29,378 nucleotides of DNA, taken from positions 1-29,378 of the forward strand of contig JBFGLT010000019.1 in the NCBI GenBank assembly GCA_041576015.1, read 5' to 3'. A program made the translations under genes and the position numbers. Origin of the DNA: JABDIY01 sp041576015 (lineage in GTDB: Bacteria > Actinomycetota > Acidimicrobiia > Acidimicrobiales > SZUA-35). How positions within the stretch are numbered: the first letter of the stretch is position 1; the number at the start of each line of letters is the position of its first letter. Positions 23,182-29,378 of this stretch are shown here, piece after piece. The notes under the pieces were generated by a model. That model saw only the letters and a list, made by a program, of their open reading frames with translations, had not been told where the DNA came from and searched no databases.

Positions 23182-23712
23182 TCAACCTTCCTTCCGCGAG
23201 TACGTCGACTGGACGATACCGGTGGCATAGGAGCGGGTGGATTCGTGCTGCCACCACGAGGGATGGGGCAGGTGGCCAAACAACGGAATGCCGTCACCGA
23301 GCACGACCGGGAGGCGGGAGATGATCATCGTGTCGATCAGGTCGGCGGCCAGGAACGAGGTGATGAGCCGGCCACCGTCGACGTAGAGGGACCGATGCCC
23401 GGCCGCTCGGGCCGTGGCGCTCAGCTCGGTTGGGCTCCCGGCCACGAGCTGGACGGATCCGGTCAGGTCTTCGGGTACTTCGCGGAGCGACGACGTGGCG
23501 ACCAGCACCGGTTTGTCGTAGGGCCACGGCCTGAAGTGGGACACGACGTCGAATGTGACCCGCCCCATCAGGATGGCGTCGGTCCCATCCATGAACTCGG
23601 AGAATCCGTAGTCCTCGTCTCCGGGGTTCGGAAGCTCGTCGAGCCAGTCGAGCCCGTGGTTTGGAGAGGCGATATATCCGTCGAGGCTGGTGGCGATGAA
23701 GACCCGGTGCAT
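23182..23712 (-). CDS. Dihydrofolate reductase-like (RibD C-terminal domain) protein
   Basis: The 176-residue protein starts MHRVFIATSLDGYIASPNHG, the hallmark of the RibD-C/DHFR-like family. It continues with DAILMGRVTFDVVSHF, KPVLVATSS and a DGGRLITSFLAADLIDTMIISRLPVVLGDGIPLF block that binds NADPH in relatives. These proteins are putative NADPH-dependent reductases; substrates are mostly unknown and true folate reduction is not implied. A GTG at 23736 would add 8 residues, but it has GGAGG only one base away. ATG 23712 fits the family start and has a TAGAAA box seven bases before it. Confidence 0.86.
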   Translation of the reverse strand: MHRVFIATSLDGYIASPNHGLDWLDELPNPGDEDYGFSEFMDGTDAILMGRVTFDVVSHFRPWPYDKPVLVATSSLREVPEDLTGSVQLVAGSPTELSATARAAGHRSLYVDGGRLITSFLAADLIDTMIISRLPVVLGDGIPLFGHLPHPSWWQHESTRSYATGIVQSTYSRKEG

Positions 23713-23719
23713 CCGCACG

Positions 23720-23725
23720 TTTCTA
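23720..23725 (-). promoter_or_regulatory. Weak -10-like box for the DHFR-like/lipoprotein unit
   Basis: TAGAAA on the minus strand (23725-23720) ends seven bases before ATG 23712. It lacks the final T of the TANNNT pattern, so it is weaker than the others. It supports the later start codon. Confidence 0.25.
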
Positions 23726-23772
23726 GCAGCCGTCACGCCTCCGGGCCGCTCGAGGACCGGGCGTCGAGGCGC

Positions 23773-24000
23773 TCAGGGAGAGCCGAAGGCCAGCGGATCG
23801 ACGGCGGTCGGGCCGGCGTCTGGTTGCCCGATGCTGTGGGGTAGCGGCTCCGAGGCCGTGAACTGGGCCACCACCGCTCCCGACACCGAGGCGATCGCCA
23901 GGATGACGAAGATCGTGATCGATCGGATCCTCGATGGGGTCCCGGGAAGGGGATCGGCGGTCACCTCTTCGATGTCGACGGAGGGCTCACCCCGCTTCAT
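23773..24000 (-). CDS. Small single-pass membrane protein, 75 residues
   Basis: I do not recognise a family. The protein has a short charged N-terminus (MKRGEPSVDIEEVTADPLPG), an Arg-flanked membrane helix at about 26-46 (SITIFVILAIASVSGAVVAQF) and a Pro/Ala-rich tail. The predicted topology is cytoplasmic N-terminus with the tail outside. The frame runs on upstream to 24693 opposite the methyltransferase gene, but that part is a shadow. ATG 24000 is the natural start, with GGAAGGTGG upstream at about 15 bases and TAGATC at five bases. It is divergent from the methyltransferase gene and sits 60 bases before the DHFR-like gene. Confidence 0.6.
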   Translation of the reverse strand: MKRGEPSVDIEEVTADPLPGTPSRIRSITIFVILAIASVSGAVVAQFTASEPLPHSIGQPDAGPTAVDPLAFGSP

Positions 24001-24051
24001 GTGTGGATCTACCCACCTTCCCGCCTGGCTGGCTGACCGATGCCGATACTG

Positions 24052-24057
24052 TATCTT
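24052..24057 (+). promoter_or_regulatory. -10 box of the methyltransferase gene
   Basis: TATCTT (24052-24057) ends six bases before an in-frame GTG at 24064. With no Shine-Dalgarno sequence, this points to a leaderless message and decides the start against ATG 24040, which would lie upstream of the box. Confidence 0.5.
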
Positions 24058-24063
24058 GCTTGG

Positions 24064-24669
24064 GTGGACGCCGAAGGATGGGACACCCGGTACCGAGAAC
24101 AGCCGTCGGTGTGGGGGCGACCACCCAACCGGTTCGTCGTCGAGCATCTCGGCGATCTCGCCCCTGGGTCGGCCCTTGATCTGGCGGCCGGTGAGGGTCG
24201 CAATGCTGTGTGGCTGGCAGAGCGGGGGTGGTCGGTCACGGCGGTCGACTTCTCCTCCGTCGCCATCGCCAAGGGCAGCGAGATGGCGGCCGCCTCCGGC
24301 GTTGCCGTCAGCTTCGTCGTCGGCGACGCACGCACCTGGGAACCGGAGGAGGAAGTGGATCTCGTTCTGCTCGCCTACCTGCAGCTGCCCGATCCGGATC
24401 GCATGAACGTGGTGCAGCGCGCCGGTCGCTGGCTGCGACCCGGCGGCATCTTCTTCCTCGTCGCCCACGACCGGTCGAATGTCGAGCACGGGCACGGTGG
24501 GCCACCTTCCCCCGAGGTCTGCTACGACCTCGGGGAGACCGTGCTCGAACTCGAGGACGTCGGGCTCGAGATCGCCGTCGCCGAAGTCGTCGAGCGGGAG
24601 GTGGAGACCGATGACGGCGTTCGGACGGCCCTCGACACGCTGGTCGTCGCTCGAATGCCCGCTGCCTGA
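24064..24669 (+). CDS. Class I SAM-dependent methyltransferase
   Basis: The 201-residue protein begins DAEGWDTRYREQPSVWGRPPNRFVVEHL and has motif I DLAAGEGRNAVWLAERGW, then VTAVDFSSVAIAKGSEMA, VVGDARTW and DLVLLAYLQLPDPDR. This is the TehB-like/methyltransferase-25 pattern. The W-x-x-R-Y-x-x-x-x-x-VWG N-terminus is seen in small-molecule and metalloid methyltransferases, but the acceptor is unknown. I chose GTG 24064 because a TATCTT box lies exactly six bases before it; ATG 24040 would add eight unconserved residues. Confidence 0.85.
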   Translation: MDAEGWDTRYREQPSVWGRPPNRFVVEHLGDLAPGSALDLAAGEGRNAVWLAERGWSVTAVDFSSVAIAKGSEMAAASGVAVSFVVGDARTWEPEEEVDLVLLAYLQLPDPDRMNVVQRAGRWLRPGGIFFLVAHDRSNVEHGHGGPPSPEVCYDLGETVLELEDVGLEIAVAEVVEREVETDDGVRTALDTLVVARMPAA

Positions 24670-24721
24670 GTCAACCTGAGGCTCCGGTCGCAACCTGGCG
24701 GAGCCGGGCCTGTGGGACTGC

Positions 24722-24727
24722 TACAAC
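24722..24727 (+). promoter_or_regulatory. Weak -10-like box for the universal stress protein gene
   Basis: TACAAC (24722-24727) ends six bases before ATG 24734. The bases between are all G and could also act as a very close ribosome-binding site, so a leaderless reading is only tentative. Confidence 0.3.
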
Positions 24728-24733
24728 GGGGGG

Positions 24734-25177
24734 ATGCGAAAGATCGTGGTCGGTTACGACGGTTCTGATACGGCGCGCAAGGCAGCTGACGAGGCGGCCA
24801 ACCTCGCCCTGGGGCTCGGAGGTGAACTTCACGTCGTGACGGTCGTGACCGACGACCCGGGACGCCATGGACTGCGCGTGGAGGTAATCGAAGGCGAGGT
24901 GATCGATGCCGTCGAAGCTCGAAGTGAAGGCCTCCGACACAAGGCCGCAGAAACCGCCGCAGCCCTCGACGGGGCATATGGGGACCTGACGGTGGTGCCC
25001 GTCGTGCTGATCGGGCCGGCGGCGAGAGCGCTGGTCGAGTACGCCGAGGAGATCGATGCCGACGTAATCGTGGTCGGCAACCGCCGCGTCCAGGGGATCA
25101 GCCGGGTGCTCGGCAGTGTGGCAATCGATGTTCTGCGCGATGCGCGATGCGCGGTGTACGTGGCCAAGACGACCTGA
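24734..25177 (+). CDS. Universal stress protein (UspA) family protein
   Basis: This is a 147-residue single Usp domain: MRKIVVGYDGSDTARKAADEA (first strand and nucleotide Asp), ELHVVTVV, and the C-terminal nucleotide loop VVGNRRVQGISRVLGSVAIDVL. The loop is the G-x2-G-x9-G-S type in a variant form (GNRRV, one residue shorter), also common in actinobacterial relatives. ATP-binding Usps act in stress survival and dormancy. The specific role is unknown. It stands alone, with 275 bases of non-coding sequence after it. Confidence 0.92.
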   Translation: MRKIVVGYDGSDTARKAADEAANLALGLGGELHVVTVVTDDPGRHGLRVEVIEGEVIDAVEARSEGLRHKAAETAAALDGAYGDLTVVPVVLIGPAARALVEYAEEIDADVIVVGNRRVQGISRVLGSVAIDVLRDARCAVYVAKTT

Positions 25178-25452
25178 GGGCGATCCGTATCGCCGGAGGA
25201 GCGCTGCGTTGCATCCGTGTGGAGCAACGATGAGCGGCGTGAGGGCGAGCCGACGCCCGCCGGCTGGGGTTCCACGTGGGGCTCGGTCTCTGCGACGTCG
25301 ACCGCGGCCGGTTGGTCCGACGATCGCACGAATGTCAGGGTCATCCACGGCTGAGCCCGAACCAGGTTCCGGACGGTCGATCGGCGCTCAAGCTGCGAGC
25401 GCCGTTCGCCGACGATCCTGACACCGATCGTCCGAGAAAGGTCGCGCACCCG
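25178..25452. other. Non-coding spacer, no clear element
   Basis: No convincing gene is seen on either strand. A 6-bp stem GGCGAT/ATCGCC (25179-25194) directly after the Usp stop could be a weak terminator. ACGATC (25412-25417) and GATCGT (25426-25431) form a short inverted repeat about 22 bases before the next gene. GAGAAAGG at about 25434-25441 is a possible ribosome-binding site for it. Confidence 0.5.
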
Positions 25453-25830
25453 ATGGGCTGTACCCACGCCTCCTCCTGTCCGCTCTTCCCCCGGCTCCAG
25501 CAGAGTCTGGCCGGCTGGCGAAGTGCGTATTGCGACGCCGACGATGCCTGGCTCCAGTGCGCCCGATACCAGACCGGTCTCAAGGGCCAGCCCGTCCCCC
25601 TCGCCCTCCTCCCCAACGGCAAGGTCCTCGGGGTGCTGGTCGACGAGACCCAGCGCGGATCCGAGCGGGTGACGGTTGCGTCGTTTGCAGTGGCCGATGC
25701 GTCGGGGGCCTCGGGCGGTGGGATCGCCGTTCTCGACGACGAAGCAGCCGAGACGGTGCTCGAAGAAGCCAGAACATCCCGAGGGGGGCTGCTCGGCCGC
25801 CTGCGCGGTCTGTTCGGCGGTCGGAAGTGA
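25453..25830 (+). CDS. Small four-cysteine protein of unknown function
   Basis: The 125-residue protein has N-terminal Cys3, Cys9, Cys27 and Cys36 in the arrangement C-x5-CPLF ... YC-x8-CARY, followed by GQPVPLALLPNGKVL. Such a set could bind Zn or an Fe-S cluster. The pattern recalls small cytoplasmic proteins with C-CPFF-YC-CARY motifs seen in diverse bacteria, but I know no function for them. The C-terminus is a short basic Gly/Leu amphipathic segment (GLLGRLRGLFGGRK). ATG 25453 is chosen because conservation-like features begin there; the frame opens further upstream. The stop overlaps the GTG of the first YeeE-type gene (GTGA), so it is translationally coupled to the transporter halves. 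Confidence 0.7.
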   Translation: MGCTHASSCPLFPRLQQSLAGWRSAYCDADDAWLQCARYQTGLKGQPVPLALLPNGKVLGVLVDETQRGSERVTVASFAVADASGASGGGIAVLDDEAAETVLEEARTSRGGLLGRLRGLFGGRK

Positions 25831-26438
25831 GCCCCTACTGGTCGTGGTGGCTCGGTGCGCTCGCCCTCGGGGCGATCACGGTGGGCTACCACTTCGCCAT
25901 CGGTCGACGCTTCGGTGTGTCCAGCTCCTGGGAGCGCGTGGTGCACTGGGGGGTCGAACGCCGCGCCGAACGGATCGATGAGGAACTCCTCGCCGACGAC
26001 GCCGCGTTCGAGGCAGCGCTCCGGGCGGCCACGATGGAAGAGTTCGGTGAACGCCGCGACGTCGCCGTCGAGGCACCCCCGGCGCCACCGGCGGCATCGA
26101 TCCCGGCCGGAGGACGACTACCGCTGTCGGCCAACGCCGCGCTCTTGGTGAGTATCACGCTCGGTGCGCTGGCGGCCGCCCTGTTCAATGGCCGGTTCCA
26201 GATCCGGGCCGACATGGGCGAGGACTTCTCTGCCCTCGTGACCGACGGCCCCTGGATGTGGCCCATCCTCTTCGTCGGCGGCGTGATGGTCGGCCTCGGC
26301 ACCCGGATGGCGGGGGGCTGTTCGAGTGGCCACGGGCTCAGCGGGGTGTCCCGCCTCCAGCCGGTCAGCCTGCTGGCGACGGCGGTCTTCTTCGGCTCGG
26401 CGGTCGTGGTGTCGACCCTTCTGTGGAAGGTGATCTGA
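25827..26438 (+). CDS. YeeE/YedE-type membrane transporter, first half
   Basis: The 203-residue protein has an N-terminal helix (8-25), a charged cytoplasmic-looking stretch (35-95) and three further helices (103-121, 144-160, 180-200). The key motif is GLGTRMAGGCSSGHGLSG, with Cys165; the GGC-x2-GHG-x-SG signature is the YeeE/YedE (sulf_transp) pattern. In TsuA-type members, conserved Cys residues relay thiosulfate through the membrane, so a sulfur compound is the likely substrate. It is half-sized, pairing with the next gene. GTG 25827 overlaps the stop of the four-Cys gene. Confidence 0.85.
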   Translation: MSPYWSWWLGALALGAITVGYHFAIGRRFGVSSSWERVVHWGVERRAERIDEELLADDAAFEAALRAATMEEFGERRDVAVEAPPAPPAASIPAGGRLPLSANAALLVSITLGALAAALFNGRFQIRADMGEDFSALVTDGPWMWPILFVGGVMVGLGTRMAGGCSSGHGLSGVSRLQPVSLLATAVFFGSAVVVSTLLWKVI

Positions 26439-26439
26439 G

Positions 26440-26865
26440 ATGTCGTTCGTCTCCCGTCACCGTCGGCACCTGTGGGTTTCGGTGTTCGGCTTCGCCCTCG
26501 GGTTCTCCATCGGCAACATCGGGTTCGGCGATTTCGGTGAGCTCAATCGAATGTTCACCTTCCGGGATCTGCGCATGTTCTTCACCTTCCTCGGTGGGGT
26601 CGTCGTGGCCGGTGTGCTGTTCCAGCTGACAACCAGGGAGCGGCCGCCGGCGGCCCGCATCCATGGCGGGGTCGTCCCCGGGGCGGTTCTGTTCGGCTCC
26701 GGCTGGGCCATCTCGGGCGGCTGCCCGGCCATCCCGCTCGTGCAGCTCGGAACCGGCTATCTACCCGCCCTGGTGACGATCGCGGGAATCGCCGTCGGCA
26801 TGCGATCGTACCGGATCCTGAACGGCCGGTACCTGCACCTGGACACCGGCGCCTGCTCGGTCTGA
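26440..26865 (+). CDS. YeeE/YedE-type membrane transporter, second half
   Basis: The 141-residue protein has about four helices and the second-half motif FGSGWAISGGCPAIPLVQLGTG, with Cys95. The SGGCP-x-x-P-(L/I)-V-Q-L-G pattern is typical of the DUF6691/YeeE partner. Cys139 near the C-terminus is an extra. It begins two bases after the first half, with no clear ribosome-binding site. The two together make one full pseudo-symmetric transporter. The substrate (thiosulfate or another sulfur or selenium species) is not shown by sequence alone. Confidence 0.86.
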   Translation: MSFVSRHRRHLWVSVFGFALGFSIGNIGFGDFGELNRMFTFRDLRMFFTFLGGVVVAGVLFQLTTRERPPAARIHGGVVPGAVLFGSGWAISGGCPAIPLVQLGTGYLPALVTIAGIAVGMRSYRILNGRYLHLDTGACSV

Positions 26866-26909
26866 GCTGCACCGGGACCCCGGCCTTCTCGCCGACGGGA
26901 CCGGCCTCG

Positions 26910-26915
26910 TATGAT
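26910..26915 (+). promoter_or_regulatory. -10 box of the mftD-like gene
   Basis: TATGAT (26910-26915) is a near-consensus -10, giving a start near 26922 and a leader of about 39 bases before ATG 26961. The -35 is unclear (TTCTCG at 26886, 18 bases away). An imperfect direct repeat (GGGACC at 26874 and 26897, both followed by GGCCT) lies just upstream. Confidence 0.5.
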
Positions 26916-26924
26916 CGGGGCACG

Positions 26925-26940
26925 ACGCCCTCGAGGGCGT
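26925..26940. promoter_or_regulatory. 16-base perfect palindrome at the mftD-like start of transcription
   Basis: ACGCCCTCGAGGGCGT is fully self-complementary. Flanking bases 26922-26924 and 26941-26943 extend it with A-T, C-G and one G-T pair. It lies 10-25 bases downstream of the TATGAT box, an operator-like position; as RNA it could instead pair between molecules or form a short hairpin. Confidence 0.5.
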
Positions 26941-26960
26941 TGTACCGAGGAGTTGAGGAC

Positions 26961-28127
26961 ATGAGCGGATGGTTCGAGACGGTTGCGATCGCCGAGCGGC
27001 GCGCCAAGCGACTGCTGCCCGCTTCGGTGTACAGCGCCCTCGTCGCCGGAACAGAGTCCGGCTCCTCGATGCACGACAATCTGGCCGCGTTCAACGAGCT
27101 CGGATTCCGTACCATCACCGCTGGCCAACCGGCCAAACGCGAACTGCACACGACCGTGATGGGTCAGGAGCTGGCCATGCCAGTGATGATCTCTCCCACC
27201 GGCGTCCAGGCCGTCCATCCCGAAGGTGAGGTGGCCGTGGCCCGGGCGGCGGCGGCCCGCGGGATCACGATGGCTCTGAGCTCGTTCGCCTCCAAGCCGA
27301 TCGAGGAGGTCGTCGAGGCCAATCCGCAGACGCTGTTCCAGCTCTACTGGGCGGGCGACCGGGACTCGATCCAGGCCCGGATGGACAGGGCCGAGCGAGC
27401 AGGTGCGGTCGGCCTGATTCTCACCCTCGACTGGTCCTTCTCCCACGGGCGCGACTGGGGCAGCCCGGACATACCCCACACGATGGACCTGCGGACGATG
27501 GCCAAGCACGCGCCGGAGGTCGTGATCAAACCGCGCTGGCTCTTCGAATGGCTGCGCAGCGGCACGCTCCCGGGCCTCGGCGTCCCCAACTTTCAGACCG
27601 ATCCGAACCACACGCCGGGCTTTTTCGATGCGTACGGCATCTGGATGGGGACTCCCCCGCCCACTTGGGAGGACGTCGCCTGGATGCGTGCCCGGTGGAA
27701 CGGACCGTTCATGGTCAAGGGGATCCACCGGACCGACGAGGCGCGCCGGGCTGTCGAGGCCGGCGCCACGGCCATCTCGGTGTCAAACCACGGCGGCAAC
27801 AATCTCGATGGTGCCATCGCACCGCTCCGAGTGCTCCCCGAGATCGTCGCCGAGGTCGGACATGACGTCGAGGTGGTGATGGACGGCGGGATCCGTCGAG
27901 GCAGCGATGTGGTGAAGGCACTCGCCCTGGGCGCCCGTGCTGTGCTGATCGGGCGTGCCTACCTGTGGGGGTTGGCCGCCAACGGGCAGGCCGGCGTGGA
28001 GAACGTGCTCGACATCCTCCGCAACGGGATCGACGCCACCCTGCTCGGACTCGGTAAAGCGTCGATCGACGAGCTGACTCCGGACGACTTGGTCATACCC
28101 CGGGAGTTCTTCCCGGTGGCGGGCTGA
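26961..28127 (+). CDS. mftD: MftD-like pre-mycofactocin synthase (FMN-dependent alpha-hydroxyacid dehydrogenase family)
   Basis: The 388-residue TIM-barrel flavoprotein closely follows the M. tuberculosis MftD (Rv0694) pattern as I recall it: WFETVAIAERRAKRLLP, VMGQELAMPVMISPTGVQAV, ALSSFASKPIEEV, SFSHGRDWGSP and PPPTWEDVAWMR. The FMN and active-site residues are Lys253, His277 in SNHGGNNLDG, Asp308 and Arg312 in DGGIRRGSDVV, and GRAYLWGLAANGQAGVENVLDILR. MftD oxidises the peptide-derived mycofactocin intermediate to the redox-active pre-mycofactocin. No mftA, B, C, E or F is in the window, so the link to the pathway rests on similarity. ATG 26961 has GAGGAG at 8 bases; a TTG at 26940 is less likely. 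It has its own promoter with a palindrome. Confidence 0.87.
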   Translation: MSGWFETVAIAERRAKRLLPASVYSALVAGTESGSSMHDNLAAFNELGFRTITAGQPAKRELHTTVMGQELAMPVMISPTGVQAVHPEGEVAVARAAAARGITMALSSFASKPIEEVVEANPQTLFQLYWAGDRDSIQARMDRAERAGAVGLILTLDWSFSHGRDWGSPDIPHTMDLRTMAKHAPEVVIKPRWLFEWLRSGTLPGLGVPNFQTDPNHTPGFFDAYGIWMGTPPPTWEDVAWMRARWNGPFMVKGIHRTDEARRAVEAGATAISVSNHGGNNLDGAIAPLRVLPEIVAEVGHDVEVVMDGGIRRGSDVVKALALGARAVLIGRAYLWGLAANGQAGVENVLDILRNGIDATLLGLGKASIDELTPDDLVIPREFFPVAG

Positions 28128-28143
28128 GCGCCACCAGGACGAA

Positions 28144-28848
28144 TCACGGTTGGGGGCGCCGCTCGTCGGCGCCGAGAACGTCGTCGACCGATGCTCCGGG
28201 GCCGTCGCGGCCACCGAAGAGACCGAGCTGGGCGGCGTTCACGTAGGCCAAGAATCCGAAGATGATCACGGCGAACGTGGCGCCCTGCCGCCAGAAGAAC
28301 GCTGCGATCGCGGCCGAAACGGCCAGCGACACCCAGTTGACCGTCGTGCGTTGGCTTCGCCCGGTGGCCATGAGCAAGGCATCGTCGAGGATCTGCCCGC
28401 CGTCCAGGGGGAACACCGGCGCCAGGTTGATGAGGGCCCAGAGGATGTTGATCCACATCAGCCATTCGAGGATCAGCTCCGCGTTGCCGGCCGGCTCCAG
28501 CAGACGGAGTGCCAGATACGCCGGCCCGCCGAGCAGCACCATCGTGAGCACCGAACCGGCGGCGGACACCACGATGCGCTGGCCGGGCGTGAGATGCCCG
28601 GAGTCGTGTCCATGGGTCAGTCCGCCGAACCCGTGCAGCGAGATCGACGGCGACGCACCGTAATGGCGATAGGCGAACGCATGACCGAGTTCGTGGATCA
28701 GGATCGAGCCGGTGATGATGGCAATCCACGCCGCCGTGTACTCGACGCGGGCGTTTGCGGTGAGGGCGATGAATCCGACGATCAGGAAGAACCACAGTTC
28801 GAACCGCACCGGGAAGCCGAAGATGTGCACGTGCGCCGGTCGAGCCAT
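28144..28848 (-). CDS. Site-2 protease family membrane metallopeptidase (M50)
   Basis: The 234-residue integral membrane protein carries the Zn motif HELGH (52-56) in the first core helix region and the third ligand Asp149 in NLAPVFPLDGGQIL (the N-x-x-P-x-x-P-L-D-G-G motif). Helices lie at about 17-30, 38-60, 90-115, 128-145 and 165-190. S2P proteases cut substrates within the membrane, often in regulated stress signalling. The substrate is unknown and no PDZ domain is present. His residues in LHGFGGLTHGHDSGH could sit near the membrane surface. ATG 28848 is preferred to the GTG just before it. It is convergent with mftD, ending 16 bases apart. Confidence 0.9.
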   Translation of the reverse strand: MARPAHVHIFGFPVRFELWFFLIVGFIALTANARVEYTAAWIAIITGSILIHELGHAFAYRHYGASPSISLHGFGGLTHGHDSGHLTPGQRIVVSAAGSVLTMVLLGGPAYLALRLLEPAGNAELILEWLMWINILWALINLAPVFPLDGGQILDDALLMATGRSQRTTVNWVSLAVSAAIAAFFWRQGATFAVIIFGFLAYVNAAQLGLFGGRDGPGASVDDVLGADERRPQP

Positions 28849-28881
28849 CACACCAGCATGCCGGGTACGGAGGCGCCGGCC

Positions 28882-29378
28882 TCAGCCCAGGAGGTCGCCG
28901 GCCACGTCGAGCCAGAGCCGGGTCGACAGCCCGAGCGACTCGACGTCGATGCGTTCGTCGTGGCCGTGGAAGCGAAGGGCGAACTCGTTCGGATCCAAAC
29001 CGGGGCTCATCAAGCCCGCTCCGTAAGCGATGGAGCCCATCTCCCGGAAGATGCGCGAGTCGGTGAACCCGACGATCATCTGGGGCGACAAGCGAGCGTC
29101 GGGAAACGGCACCGAGATCGATCGCTGCATTGCATCCCACAGCGGTGTATTGACCGGGCTCATCGTCGACATGTCGTTCATGATCGGTTCCACCTCGACG
29201 TCGCCGGCGAGATCGCCGAGCGCAACTGCGAGATGGTCTTCGACGTCGGCGGCCGACTCACCGGGAAGGGTTCTGACATCGACCTCGACGACCACGTCGT
29301 CGGGAATCACGTTGGTCTTCATCACATCGGCCCCGTGGACCACGTTGCAGGAAAACGTGGTGTGAGTACACGAATAGA
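28882..29378 (-). CDS. M20-family metallopeptidase, C-terminal part
   Basis: The frame is open to the end of the window, so the N-terminus and most metal ligands lie outside. About 165 residues are visible. They begin TTFSCNVVHGADVMKTNVIP, then DDVVVEVDVRTLPGESAADVEDHL (start of the second half of the lid/dimerisation domain). The catalytic domain then returns with MIVGFTDSRIFREMGSIAYGAGL and the metal-ligand His in EFALRFHGHDERIDVESL. This pattern is the M20 family (aminoacylase/dipeptidase-like exo-metallopeptidases and deacylases). The substrate is not determinable. A GTG at 29343 is internal, not the start. It lies 34 bases upstream of the S2P gene on the same strand. Confidence 0.88.
   Translation of the reverse strand, partial: YSCTHTTFSCNVVHGADVMKTNVIPDDVVVEVDVRTLPGESAADVEDHLAVALGDLAGDVEVEPIMNDMSTMSPVNTPLWDAMQRSISVPFPDARLSPQMIVGFTDSRIFREMGSIAYGAGLMSPGLDPNEFALRFHGHDERIDVESLGLSTRLWLDVAGDLLG

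Noticed and set aside
23773..24693. 306-residue minus-strand frame spanning the methyltransferase gene
   Set aside because: Only the last 75 residues look like a protein; the rest is antisense to a clear SAM methyltransferase.
25827..28127. A complete mycofactocin cluster around mftD
   Set aside because: Neighbouring genes are a YeeE/YedE pair and an S2P protease; no radical-SAM MftC, precursor peptide, MftB, MftE or MftF frame was found.

Overview
The window is GC-rich and densely coded on both strands, with short spacers. Many starts are GTG, and stop/start overlaps (ATGA, GTGA) are common. It suggests a high-GC actinobacterium. A MftD-type flavoprotein, DUF3052, a Thr-rich lipoprotein, a Pro-rich single-pass membrane protein and many probably leaderless genes fit an Acidimicrobiia-like organism. 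That placement is inference, not demonstrated. I saw no rRNA, tRNA, CRISPR array, transposase or integrase.

Left arm (1-4700): the 3' part of a class I PPK2 polyphosphate kinase ends at a perfect 12-bp hairpin. Then, on the minus strand, come a secreted CAP-domain/DUF4214 protein, a molybdopterin oxidoreductase, a VanZ-like membrane protein and a small PLDc_N-like membrane protein. The last three overlap and look like one operon (PLDc_N, VanZ, Mo-enzyme). It has a TTGACA-17-TACAGT promoter, and its -35 is one arm of an inverted repeat facing the nuo operon.

Centre (4794-15507): one plus-strand respiratory complex I operon, nuoABCDHIJKLMN. The NADH-input genes nuoE, nuoF and nuoG are absent between nuoD and nuoH, where they usually lie. 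The complex encoded here is therefore the 11-subunit core (quinone module plus proton pumps), or it borrows EFG from another locus. NuoL carries a roughly 90-residue acidic, His-containing insertion, and NuoC a shorter acidic one. NuoD appears to have Trp at the position of the conserved quinone-site Tyr. Facing the operon's end is a MidA/NDUFAF7-family methyltransferase, whose mitochondrial relative methylates the NuoD homologue.

Right of centre (15532-22077): MidA is preceded on its strand by a Pro-rich membrane protein, then by a hotdog thioesterase and a DUF3052 protein. Divergent from these, a TetR regulator is translationally coupled to a fatty-acid desaturase, with a 7-5-7 palindromic operator over its promoter. 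An AIM24/TIGR00266-family protein and a sterol-desaturase/fatty-acid-hydroxylase-family protein follow. The desaturase and hydroxylase suggest lipid modification.

Right arm (22063-29378): minus-strand genes encode a Thr-rich lipoprotein, a dihydrofolate-reductase-like protein and a tiny membrane protein. Plus-strand genes encode a methyltransferase, a universal stress protein, and a three-gene cluster of a small four-Cys protein with a split YeeE/YedE-type (probably sulfur-compound) transporter. Next is a MftD (pre-mycofactocin synthase) homologue with no other mft gene in view. The window closes with a site-2-type membrane metalloprotease and the C-terminal part of an M20 peptidase.

Across the window, first genes of transcription units repeatedly show a TANNNT-like -10 box ending 6-8 bases before the start codon and no Shine-Dalgarno sequence. 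Most operon-internal genes outside the stop/start overlaps have a recognisable one.
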